A stretch of 64,000 nt of DNA from Clostridiales bacterium (GTDB taxonomy: Bacteria; Bacillota; Clostridia; Oscillospirales; CAG-272): NCBI GenBank assembly GCA_012514145.1, contig JAAZAV010000026.1:1-64000 (forward strand), in the 5' to 3' direction. The notes beneath the pieces were generated by a model. The model ran no database searches. It had not been told where the DNA came from and worked only from the letters and a program-made list of their open reading frames with translations. This document shows, in pieces, positions 51,313-59,181 of the stretch. A program made the translations under genes and the position numbers. Numbering within the stretch: the stretch's first letter is position 1; each line of letters opens with the position of its first letter.

Positions 51313-52662
51313 TTGAAAGACTTTATTACAGAGCCGGCACGCAACATTCCCGTCATAGCCGAAACCGATATCTGCATAGCCGGAGGCAGCTGTACCGGCG
51401 TATTTGCCGCTATTCGCGCTGCGCGTCTGGGCGCCAAGGTACTGCTTATCGAGCGACAGAACTGTCTCGGCGGTGTGGCTGTGTCCGGTCTGGTGAATAT
51501 CTGGCACACACTGATGGATATAAGCAACAAGCGGCAGATTATATCGGGTCTTACCGAGGAAGTCATAGACCGGCTTTACGCGCGGGGCGCTCTTACAAAG
51601 CAAAATGCCCGGAGTTCTTCGTATAACTTCAACCCCTGTGAACTGACGGTTCTGCTGGATAGAATGACCGCCGAGAACAAAGTAAAGGTCATGCTGCATA
51701 CATCCTATTCCGCAGTGGTGCGCGAAGGTGACAAGGTTAAGGCGGTTATAATAGAGAACAAGGACGGCAGGCAGGCGATACGCGCGAAATTCTTCATAGA
51801 TGCCACCGGCGACGGCGACATCGCCCGTGACCTGGGTATCAGCCGATTCGTCCATGAGTATATTCAGCCGCCCACCGCGGTTTTCCATCTTCAGGGAAAC
51901 ATGGACGGCGTGTCTCTGCGCGAGCTTATTGAGGCACACGGCAAGGAATTCGGACTTGACGATGATTGGGGCTGGAATACGCATGTAGCCGGTGTTCAGG
52001 ATATCACAATGCGCGCCGACAATCATGTTTTCGGCGTACGCTGTGACCGCGCGGATGATCTGACGGCTGCCGAGATCGAAGGCCGCCGCCGTGCCATGGC
52101 TTTTGTCGATATGGTGAAGGCATACGGCAGATCCGGAGAACACTATGCAATGACGAATCTGTGCTCATATATAGGCATACGCGAAACGGTCCATTACGAC
52201 ACTGTCTTCAGAGCAATCGGGCGTGACCTGCTGCTTGGCAGGGAATATGAGGCTCCGATTCTGCACGGTACATATCCGGTTGATATTCATCATCAGGCTG
52301 ACAACGGTATAACCTTCCGCTATCTCGACGGTTTTGAGCAGACCATATACGGCAAGGGTACCCGCACGGTAAACGGAAACTGGCGGGAGCGCGAGGGTCT
52401 GACCGGCGAACCGGCACAGTTCTATTCGGTGCCGTTTGACATACTTGTCTGCCGTGATTACCGCAACTTTACGGCAGCGGGACGTATGATAAACGCCGAT
52501 GCAGACGCATTCGGAGCTCTGCGGGTTATGGTTAACCTGAACCAGCTTGGTGAGGCCGCCGGTACTGCGGCAGCTCTTTGTCTTGATTCCGGCTGCGACC
52601 AGAGAAAGCTGAACGGCAGGCTTGTAACCGCCGCGCTCAATCGCGGCGGTTCGGCGTTATGA
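51313..52662 (+). CDS. FAD-dependent oxidoreductase (FAD_oxidored family)
   Basis: A 449-residue flavoprotein with the FAD-binding start ICIAGGSCTGVFAAIRAARLG, ERQNCLGGVAVSG, the FIDATGDGDIARDLG motif and a C-terminal FTAAGRMINADADAFG block. It relates to the C-terminal part of the protein at 2994 but lacks the N-terminal sugar-binding-like domain. It starts at TTG 51313, the only in-frame start with the GGAGGAG site at good spacing. Co-transcribed with GH39, so it probably oxidises the released sugar or the glycoside. Exact reaction unknown. Confidence 0.85.
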   Translation: MKDFITEPARNIPVIAETDICIAGGSCTGVFAAIRAARLGAKVLLIERQNCLGGVAVSGLVNIWHTLMDISNKRQIISGLTEEVIDRLYARGALTKQNARSSSYNFNPCELTVLLDRMTAENKVKVMLHTSYSAVVREGDKVKAVIIENKDGRQAIRAKFFIDATGDGDIARDLGISRFVHEYIQPPTAVFHLQGNMDGVSLRELIEAHGKEFGLDDDWGWNTHVAGVQDITMRADNHVFGVRCDRADDLTAAEIEGRRRAMAFVDMVKAYGRSGEHYAMTNLCSYIGIRETVHYDTVFRAIGRDLLLGREYEAPILHGTYPVDIHHQADNGITFRYLDGFEQTIYGKGTRTVNGNWREREGLTGEPAQFYSVPFDILVCRDYRNFTAAGRMINADADAFGALRVMVNLNQLGEAAGTAAALCLDSGCDQRKLNGRLVTAALNRGGSAL

Positions 52663-52667
52663 CAAAA

Positions 52668-52693
52668 ACAGGCATATAACACAGGCATATAAG
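52668..52693 (+). repeat. Tandem 13-bp duplication
   Basis: ACAGGCATATAAC (52668-52680) and ACAGGCATATAAG (52681-52693) directly follow the flavoprotein stop codon. No function seen. Confidence 0.7.
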
Positions 52694-52741
52694 ATTCCCG
52701 GAGCGGGCGAAACCGTTTGATTTCGTCACCGCTCCGGGAAT
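52694..52741. terminator. Bidirectional terminator between the flavoprotein gene and infB
   Basis: The 13-bp stem ATTCCCGGAGCGG / CCGCTCCGGGAAT with a further inner CGAAA / TTTCG pairing. Confidence 0.85.
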
Positions 52742-52758
52742 TCTTGCTATTACAATGA

Positions 52759-55575
52759 TTATTCGTGTTTTACTTCTTCCATCTCGAAGACTTCGAATAT
52801 ATCGCCTACCTTCAGATCATTGAAGTGCTCAAGACCGACACCGCACTCGTAACCCTGCGCGACTTCGCGGACGTCGTCCTTGAAGCGGCGGAGGGAACTG
52901 ATCTTGTCCTCGGCTAATATAACACCGTCGCGCAGGACGCGGATCTGAGCGTTTCTTCTTATGATACCGTCCTGTACATAGCTGCCGGCGATTGTGCCGA
53001 CGTTAGGAACACGGATGGTCTGACGCACAGCCACATGCCCAAGCAATTTCTCGCGGAATGTGGGTGCGAGCATGCCCTTGGCGGCAGCTTCGATCTCCTC
53101 GATGCACTCATAAATGACACGGTAAGTGCGAATTTCTACATTCTGACGCTCTGCCGAGTCGATAGCGCCCTTATCGGGACGTACATTGAAGCCGACTATG
53201 ATAGAGTCAGAAGCGGCTGCAAGCATAACATCGCTTTCGCTTATGCCGCCCACAGCGGAGTGGACAATGTTGATTCGAACTTCCTCAACCGGTATCTTAA
53301 GCAGGGATGCCTTGACCGCTTCCTCGGAACCGACAACATCAGCCTTGACGATGATGTTGAGTTCCTTGCGCTCGACCAGGTTGTCGAAGCTGACAGCCTT
53401 ACGGCTGGCGTTGAATTCGTCCTCTCTTTGTTTGGCACGGCGCTGTTCGGCGAGTTCACGAGCCATGCGCTCGTCTTCGACAGCGTTGAACTCGTCGCCG
53501 GCTATCGGAACGTCGGAGAGACCGTCAATCTCGACAGGATGGGAAGGACCGGCTGTCTTTACTATCTCTCCCTTGTCGTTGGTCATTGTACGGATACGAC
53601 CGACGGCTGTTCCGGCGATTACAACATCGCCCGAGTTAAGAGTGCCGTTCTGTACCAGTACGGTGGCAACAGGTCCGCGACCTTTATCGAGCTTAGCTTC
53701 GATTATAATGCCCTTGGCGCGGCGGTTGGGGTTTGCCTTAAGTTCTTTCATCTCGGCGACAAGCTGAACGTTTTCAAGCAGGTCGTCGATACCCATCTTG
53801 GTAAGAGCGGAAACCGGAACGCATATAATATCGCCGCCCCATTCCTCGGGAACCAGGTCATATTTGGTAAGCTCGGTTTTTACAGTTTCGGGATCTGCAC
53901 CATATTTGTCCATCTTGTTTATTGCAACTATAATGGACACACCGGCCGCTTTTGCGTGGTTGATAGCCTCTACTGTCTGAGGCATAATGCCGTCATCCGC
54001 AGCGACCACGAGAATCGCGATATCAGTACACTGTGCGCCGCGCGCTCTCATGGAGGTAAATGCTTCGTGACCGGGAGTGTCGAGGAAGGTAATCGGCTTG
54101 CCGTTCACGGTTACGCTGTACGCGCCGATAGCCTGAGTAATGCCGCCCGCTTCACCTGCGGTAACGTTGGCATTTCTGATTGCGTCAAGCAGGGAAGTCT
54201 TGCCGTGGTCGACGTGACCCATAACAACAACTATCGGAGGACGCTCTTCAAGAGACTCGGGCGTATCTTCGGCTTCATCGAACAGGCGGTCTTCTATAGT
54301 AACAACAACCTCGCGGTTTACCTTGGCGCCGAACTCGTCGGCTATCAGGTATGCCGTATCAAAGTCAATGGTCTGGTTCGCGGTAATCATCATCCCCATC
54401 ATCATCAGCTTCTTGACAACTTCTGCGGCGGTGACCTTTAGCTTCATTGCAAGTTCTGATACTATGATTTCATCGGGTATGGTAATTGTAAGAACAGCCT
54501 TCTTTGCTTTCTCTAAAGCTTCCTGTTTTCTGAGTTTCTCGAGAGCCAGACGCTCCTTCTCGCGATCCCTGCGATTGTCCTGTTTCTTCAGCTTCTGCTT
54601 CTCGGCGTCGACTTTCTTGCCGGCGCTTGCGCTTGCATCGGCGGCGATTTTGTCGAGACGCTCGTCGTACTTGGAAAGGTCTACTGCATTGGATGAACGG
54701 GTGTCAACAACCCGCGCTCCGGCGATACGTGAACCGCGGCTGCCGGAATCGATGGTCTCAACCTTAACTTCACCCTTGGCCACATCGGTGCGCTGAAGGA
54801 TGCTGCTGGACTGCTGCTTTCTGCTATCAGCTTGCTTTTTACGCTCGGCCTGCTGCTTCTTCCTGCGCTCAGCCTGTTCCTTGGCAGTCTGAGGCTGCTG
54901 CTTCTGCTCGAAGCGTGCGAGAACACGCTGCTGTCCTCCCTCTCTGTGCTGAGCCGCTGCCTGCTGATCGCGCTTTGCCGTATCCGGTTTATCACTGCGC
55001 TGCAGCTGCTGACCCTGCTGAGGGGCTGTCTGACGGCCGGTACCCTGATTATTCTGAACAGATCCGGCTCTCTGCTGAGTATCCTGCCGGCTCTGACCGC
55101 GGCTGCTCTGACGCCTGCCACCCTGACGGCCGCTCTGACCGCGGTTGTCGTTCTGACGGGTGCCGCCGGTTCTGCGGCCTGTATCCGATGCGGCAGTATC
55201 GGCACCGGTCTGCCTGACCTTGCTGTCATCAGCTTTGGGCTGCTCGGTTTTAGCAGCTTCCGTCTTGGTAAGATCAGCCTTTACTTCATCATTTTTAGGC
55301 TGCCTGGCTTTCGCTACATCAGCCTTGGGTTCTTCGGGCTTGGGAGGTTCGGTTTTACGTATCACAATTTCACCGTTAATATATCTGTCGATGTTGCCGA
55401 TCTGGTTGTCAGAGGTAAGCTGGTCCATGACAATATTAAACTCATTCTGTTCGAGTACAGCCATGTGAGTAAGATCGGTATAACCTTTGGCGGCAAGCAT
55501 GTCAACGATATCCTTGCTCTTAACATTAATATCCTTTGCCAGGTTACTGATTCTGTATTTAGAATTAGACAGCAT
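52759..55575 (-). CDS. infB: Translation initiation factor IF-2
   Basis: GTPase that brings initiator tRNA to the ribosome. About 938 residues: an N-terminal IF2_N domain ([21 protein letters not shown]), a long charged low-complexity linker rich in Lys, Glu, Gln and Arg (about 80-330), a second IF2_N (about 365-415), then the G domain with [22 protein letters not shown] and NKMDKYGA, followed by domains II-IV. Start moved from 55584 to ATG 55575, 9 bases after GGGAGG. It overlaps the end of ylxQ by 11 bp. It is last in its operon, with a terminator 18 bp after the stop codon; rbfA and truB do not follow. Confidence 0.97.
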   Translation of the reverse strand: MLSNSKYRISNLAKDINVKSKDIVDMLAAKGYTDLTHMAVLEQNEFNIVMDQLTSDNQIGNIDRYINGEIVIRKTEPPKPEEPKADVAKARQPKNDEVKADLTKTEAAKTEQPKADDSKVRQTGADTAASDTGRRTGGTRQNDNRGQSGRQGGRRQSSRGQSRQDTQQRAGSVQNNQGTGRQTAPQQGQQLQRSDKPDTAKRDQQAAAQHREGGQQRVLARFEQKQQPQTAKEQAERRKKQQAERKKQADSRKQQSSSILQRTDVAKGEVKVETIDSGSRGSRIAGARVVDTRSSNAVDLSKYDERLDKIAADASASAGKKVDAEKQKLKKQDNRRDREKERLALEKLRKQEALEKAKKAVLTITIPDEIIVSELAMKLKVTAAEVVKKLMMMGMMITANQTIDFDTAYLIADEFGAKVNREVVVTIEDRLFDEAEDTPESLEERPPIVVVMGHVDHGKTSLLDAIRNANVTAGEAGGITQAIGAYSVTVNGKPITFLDTPGHEAFTSMRARGAQCTDIAILVVAADDGIMPQTVEAINHAKAAGVSIIVAINKMDKYGADPETVKTELTKYDLVPEEWGGDIICVPVSALTKMGIDDLLENVQLVAEMKELKANPNRRAKGIIIEAKLDKGRGPVATVLVQNGTLNSGDVVIAGTAVGRIRTMTNDKGEIVKTAGPSHPVEIDGLSDVPIAGDEFNAVEDERMARELAEQRRAKQREDEFNASRKAVSFDNLVERKELNIIVKADVVGSEEAVKASLLKIPVEEVRINIVHSAVGGISESDVMLAAASDSIIVGFNVRPDKGAIDSAERQNVEIRTYRVIYECIEEIEAAAKGMLAPTFREKLLGHVAVRQTIRVPNVGTIAGSYVQDGIIRRNAQIRVLRDGVILAEDKISSLRRFKDDVREVAQGYECGVGLEHFNDLKVGDIFEVFEMEEVKHE

Positions 55576-55942
55576 TATCAACACCTCCCGCGGAATCCTC
55601 CGCTTTACAACTCAAATCAATGCCTTCAATTATCTTTGTGACTGCCGCTGTAAAGCCGCTGTCCGCAATACCTGCCGCCGTTACGGCTCCATGTTTTCCG
55701 ATGGCGTGCGCCAGTTCAGCCGCCGTCACCCGGATCGGCTGCAATGGCTTTTTATAATATGCACAGCAGTTCTCAATACGCTTGCGTGAATTGTCTGAAG
55801 CGTCGCAGGCAACAAGCACCAGTTCGATATTTGGTTTACCGCAGCGAATGGCTTCACAGACGCGTTCGGTACCCATTACGAGTTTACCGGCACGCCTTGA
55901 CAACCCGAGCATCCCGAGCAGTCGTTTATTTTTTGTCTTCAT
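55565..55942 (-). CDS. ylxQ: L7Ae/L30e-like RNA-binding protein (YlxQ)
   Basis: A 125-residue kink-turn RNA-binding protein of the ribosomal L7Ae family, usual in this position. Landmarks: [21 protein letters not shown], then [16 protein letters not shown] and [22 protein letters not shown]. The track frame starts at 56098, but the domain begins at MKTKNKRLL, so start 55942. It overlaps ylxR by 17 bp and infB by 11 bp, showing tight translational coupling. Exact target unknown; ribosome-related RNA likely. Confidence 0.9.
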   Translation of the reverse strand: MKTKNKRLLGMLGLSRRAGKLVMGTERVCEAIRCGKPNIELVLVACDASDNSRKRIENCCAYYKKPLQPIRVTAAELAHAIGKHGAVTAAGIADSGFTAAVTKIIEGIDLSCKAEDSAGGVDNAV

Positions 55943-56228
55943 CTTGCTGCAGTTTCCTTTCGAGCCCATCATAGACCTCATCGGGAATCGCGCTCTCGAG
56001 GCTGTGCTCAAGGCGCTTGGACTTCCGCGCTTTTCGGAAGCAGGAGAGGGAACGGCAAATGTATGCGCCCCTACCCGACAGCTTTCCCGTGAAATCAATT
56101 GATATGCTGCCGTCCGGTGCGCGAACGATTCTTATCAGTTCGTTCTTTGCCTTCGACTCTGAGCAGCCGATGCATTTGCGCTCCGGTATTCTTTTTTTCG
56201 GTCGAACATTGTTATCCCGCGATTGCAA
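55926..56228 (-). CDS. ylxR: YlxR family RNA-binding protein (DUF448)
   Basis: A 100-residue basic protein with the family signature RKCIGCSESKAKNELIRIV and GRGAYICRSLSCFRKA. Relatives bind nucleic acid and some act as regulators of the P RNA of RNase P. Starts at TTG, the only in-frame start before the motif; GGAGG lies about 12 bases upstream. It sits 88 bp after nusA with a hairpin in the gap, and overlaps ylxQ. Confidence 0.9.
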   Translation of the reverse strand: MQSRDNNVRPKKRIPERKCIGCSESKAKNELIRIVRAPDGSISIDFTGKLSGRGAYICRSLSCFRKARKSKRLEHSLESAIPDEVYDGLERKLQQDEDKK

Positions 56229-56270
56229 ACTATTGCCAGCCTCCCGTATAGGTATGTTTGTTTCGGCACA

Positions 56271-56293
56271 GCCCGGTGAACCTTCACCCGGGC
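56271..56293 (-). other. Intercistronic hairpin between nusA and ylxR
   Basis: GCCCGGTGAA-CC-TTCACCCGGGC, 10 paired bases with a bulge. There is no T-run on the minus strand, so an RNA-processing or pausing element rather than a terminator is more likely. Confidence 0.5.
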
Positions 56294-56316
56294 ATGTCTA
56301 TGCTGTTGTTTTGGAA

Positions 56317-57408
56317 TTAAGTCAAAGATTCTGACGCCGACAGAGACTCTCTCGTTTTTATGTCTATCTTGTATCCGGTCAGACGCGCTGCCAGACGCGC
56401 ATTCTGACCTTCCTTGCCTATTGCAAGAGAAAGCTGATCATTGGCGACTATAACCCGGCAGGAACGCTGTTCGCCTTCAAGAATCGTAACCTCCTCAACC
56501 TTGGCGGGGGAGAGGGAAGCCTTGATATACTCGGCGGGATCGTCGCTGTATTTGATAATATCGATGCGCTCACCGTGAAGTTCCCTTAGAACACTGTTGA
56601 TTCTTACCGAATGGCTTCCGATGCAGGCACCGGTGGGATCAACAGCGGGATCTCTTGACTCAACCGACATCTTTGTGCGTGAGCCGGCTTCACGGGAAAT
56701 GTTTCTGATAACCACCGTGCCGTCCTGAATTTCGGGTATCTCCAGCTCAAAGAGGCGCTTCACCAGCCCCGGATGGGTGCGGGAGACTGTGACGATCGGC
56801 CCCCTCTGCTCATTGTTTACTTTGATTACAAAAACCTTGATCTTGTCACCCTCACGGAAGGTTTCGCCGGGAATCTGCTCGCTCTTGATGAGCGGAACAA
56901 TGCTCGTTCCCGTGTCTATCATAACCGCTTCGGTCATCTCGTCTATGCGGGTGACGGTGGCGGTAATAATCTCTTCTTTTTTATCCTCGTATTCACGGAG
57001 CATCCGACCGCGTTCCGCTTCACGAATACCCTGAATGATTACCTGCTTCGCAGCCTGGGTGCTGAGCCGTCTGAAGTTCTTCGGTTTCAGCTCGATCTGT
57101 ACGCTGCTGCCGATTTCGTATCGGCGGCGGGAGTGAAGGCGATTGGCTTCCTCGAGACTTATCTGAGTAAACTCGTTCTCGACTTCCTCAACAACCTCCA
57201 TGACCTGATAAACCTTGAAGTCGCCCTTTTTGTCATCTGCTTCGACCAGAATGTTGGCGTCTTCGCAGCCGCTTTCTTTTTTGAATGCGCTTGCGAGAGC
57301 TGTGGTTACACGCTCCAGCATATATTCCTTTGAAATGCCCTTTTCCTTTTCAAGCAGGTCAAGCGCACTGAAAAATTCGCTCTGATCTTCGCTTTGCTTG
57401 CGGTTCAT
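56317..57408 (-). CDS. nusA: Transcription factor NusA
   Basis: Binds RNA polymerase and nascent RNA and modulates pausing, termination and antitermination. About 363 residues: N-terminal domain (SALDLLEKEKGISKEYMLERV), S1 domain (VMIDTGTSIVPLI), then KH1 and KH2 with VSRTHPGLVKRLFELEIPEI, DPTGACIGSHSVRINSVLREL and LAIGKEGQNARLAARLTG. The Gram-positive short form without the acidic repeats of E. coli. Start: GGAGG is too near the first ATG (57411), so ATG 57408 is favoured; TTG 57423 overlaps the rimP stop. Confidence 0.96.
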   Translation of the reverse strand: MNRKQSEDQSEFFSALDLLEKEKGISKEYMLERVTTALASAFKKESGCEDANILVEADDKKGDFKVYQVMEVVEEVENEFTQISLEEANRLHSRRRYEIGSSVQIELKPKNFRRLSTQAAKQVIIQGIREAERGRMLREYEDKKEEIITATVTRIDEMTEAVMIDTGTSIVPLIKSEQIPGETFREGDKIKVFVIKVNNEQRGPIVTVSRTHPGLVKRLFELEIPEIQDGTVVIRNISREAGSRTKMSVESRDPAVDPTGACIGSHSVRINSVLRELHGERIDIIKYSDDPAEYIKASLSPAKVEEVTILEGEQRSCRVIVANDQLSLAIGKEGQNARLAARLTGYKIDIKTRESLSASESLT

Positions 57409-57419
57409 CATGTCCTCCG

Positions 57420-57956
57420 TCAAAATTTGAAATCGAAAACAGTCGTTATCCGCGATATGGCGGAGCGCTTCAGCACAAGGTGTGATGAATCGCCCTGTTT
57501 CCAGTCGGAAATCGTGACCGTATCGTTTTCGGAATCGTATGCTTCGAGTATTCCGGTCAGGCGTTTGAGCCTGGACACCGGGTCTGCGGCAAACAGCTTA
57601 ACACTCACCTTCTCGCCGATACCGAAGCTGAAATGCTCGGGCAGGCGAAGTTCCCGTTCGATGCCCGGGGAGGAAACCTGAAGGTAATAGGAGTCCTCTA
57701 TCGGGTCAACTTCATCTATAAGCGGCTCAATGGCCTTATGGAAGTACTCGCAGTCGTTGATGCTGATTCCGTCCGGTTTGTCAAGAGTAATCCGCAGGAA
57801 CCAGTCGGAGCCTTCCTTAAAATACTCCACATCCCAAAGACTGACATTCTGTTCTGACGCCAGCGGCTCGGCAAGCTCTCTTACGATTGCCGTCACATTC
57901 TTATTTCTTCTATTGCTTTTGCTGCTTACTTCAGCTTTAATCTCTTCTGCCGCCAT
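57420..57956 (-). CDS. rimP: Ribosome maturation factor RimP
   Basis: Assists 30S subunit assembly. 178 residues, slightly longer than the usual 150-160 because of an N-terminal Lys/Ser/Arg-rich extension. Landmarks: NVSLWDVEYFKEGSDWFLRITLD, DYYLQVSSPGIERELRLPEHF and TGILEAYDSENDTVTISDW. First gene of the operon rimP-nusA-ylxR-ylxQ-infB, with the usual order of Firmicutes. A strong promoter lies upstream with a leader hairpin. Confidence 0.95.
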   Translation of the reverse strand: MAAEEIKAEVSSKSNRRNKNVTAIVRELAEPLASEQNVSLWDVEYFKEGSDWFLRITLDKPDGISINDCEYFHKAIEPLIDEVDPIEDSYYLQVSSPGIERELRLPEHFSFGIGEKVSVKLFAADPVSRLKRLTGILEAYDSENDTVTISDWKQGDSSHLVLKRSAISRITTVFDFKF

Positions 57957-58004
57957 TCTATCTCCCGTTATAATGCCTTAACGCCTGTATGTCCGTATAA
58001 CAGT

Positions 58005-58030
58005 TGGAGAGCAGGTCGCCCTACTCTCCA
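58005..58030 (-). promoter_or_regulatory. Leader hairpin of the nusA operon
   Basis: TGGAGAG / CTCTCCA with an inner AGG / CCT pairing, in the leader between the promoter and rimP. No T-run, so a regulatory or stability element is likely. Confidence 0.5.
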
Positions 58031-58057
58031 CACTCATCATAATTCGTACCGTGCGAT

Positions 58058-58086
58058 ATTATAACACATTATGTGAAAAAAAGCAA
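58058..58086 (-). promoter_or_regulatory. Promoter of the rimP-nusA-infB operon
   Basis: On minus: TTGCTT, 17 bp, TATAAT with an extended -10 (TGTTATAAT), about 100 bp before rimP. Confidence 0.75.
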
Positions 58087-58125
58087 TAGTAATTTTCAGC
58101 CTGAGTCAAGAATTATACAAAACGC

Positions 58126-59181
58126 TCAATAATATATGCTGCTCAGCGTGTATTCATCTGCAATTTGACTGTTGACATCGATGTTGGCTGTGTAGCTCTT
58201 CAGCATCTCCTGATACTGTTCGAATGAACAGTTGTAAACGAGGTCGGCGAACTGATTCATTTCATCTTTGGTGTATGGCTTATCTTCAAGCTCGAGGCGT
58301 TTTACCACATAGACGCATTTGCTCATTGCGATGACTTCGGCAACGCCGATATCCATGGCAAGCGCGAAATCGATAAGATCATAACCGGTGATGGTGTCCG
58401 GAATGTATACACCGTTCTTGTAAGCGGACATATCCTCGTCGGAATGCTCCGCAATCAGCTTGTCAATATCACCGCCGGCACGGATTTCAGCTGCAAGGCT
58501 TTCAGCCAATTCTTTGATCTCCTCTTTTTCTTCGGCAGTCATATCAATTGTCTGGGTGGTACCGCTGCTGTCGGTCTCCGAATGGAAAAGGTTGAGCGAT
58601 ATATACTTTATTCGCGTGTAATGGTCGCGGTAGTAGCTGTCAAGCTGTTCGTCGCTGGGGAGCATGACACCGTTTTCTCCGATGAAATAGTCTTCAAGAG
58701 CGCTCAGTTTCTCCTGCATTACATAGATATCCCGCAGGATATTGTAGTTTATGTGATAGTTTGCAAGCTCCTGATTCAGCATGGCTTTTGAGCCGTATGA
58801 ATCCACGAGGTCGGCAAGATCGGCGTCTACGGAATCGATCTGCGAATCGGACACACTTAGCCCCAGTTTGTCGTAGAGCCAAAGCCCGGCAAGATTCTTT
58901 TTGATATTCGTGTCTGCGATATCACGCAGGTAATCCTCCATCACCACTCCGTCGGCAATTTCGGATTTCCAGAATCCGGCGGTATCAGATGCGCCGCTGA
59001 AAGATTCAAGAAAGTACCCCTTATACTGTGAAAGCCAGTAGTAGTAGATGTTCGCCGATATGGAGGTATCGTCGAGAGTCATTGCCGTCGCTCCGCCGCA
59101 GGATACAAGCAGCATACAGACGGTCAGTATCAGACATGCGGCGTGCACTAATTTGAGTTTGAGCTTTTTACTTTCTTTCAT
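58126..59181 (-). CDS. Lipoprotein peptidyl-prolyl isomerase-like (PrsA/SurA type)
   Basis: A 351-residue lipoprotein with lipobox LLVSC near residue 32 and a helical chaperone-like region (SQIDSVDADLADLVD, YFIGENGVMLPSDEQLDSYYRDHY). The C-terminal part resembles a parvulin rotamase (KYISLNLFH, LAAEIRAGGDIDKLIAEHSDED, VAEVIAMSKCVYVVKRLE), shortened and divergent. It probably helps fold exported proteins outside the membrane. Start moved from 59202 to ATG 59181 (GAAGGAAC site). It overlaps the mfd stop by 14 bp, so it belongs to pth-mfd-PPIase. Confidence 0.8.
   Translation of the reverse strand: MKESKKLKLKLVHAACLILTVCMLLVSCGGATAMTLDDTSISANIYYYWLSQYKGYFLESFSGASDTAGFWKSEIADGVVMEDYLRDIADTNIKKNLAGLWLYDKLGLSVSDSQIDSVDADLADLVDSYGSKAMLNQELANYHINYNILRDIYVMQEKLSALEDYFIGENGVMLPSDEQLDSYYRDHYTRIKYISLNLFHSETDSSGTTQTIDMTAEEKEEIKELAESLAAEIRAGGDIDKLIAEHSDEDMSAYKNGVYIPDTITGYDLIDFALAMDIGVAEVIAMSKCVYVVKRLELEDKPYTKDEMNQFADLVYNCSFEQYQEMLKSYTANIDVNSQIADEYTLSSIYY

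Noticed and set aside
53035-54441. 468-aa plus-strand ORF inside infB
   Set aside because: Exactly antisense to conserved IF-2 domains; no ribosome binding site or family pattern. It is a shadow caused by codon composition.
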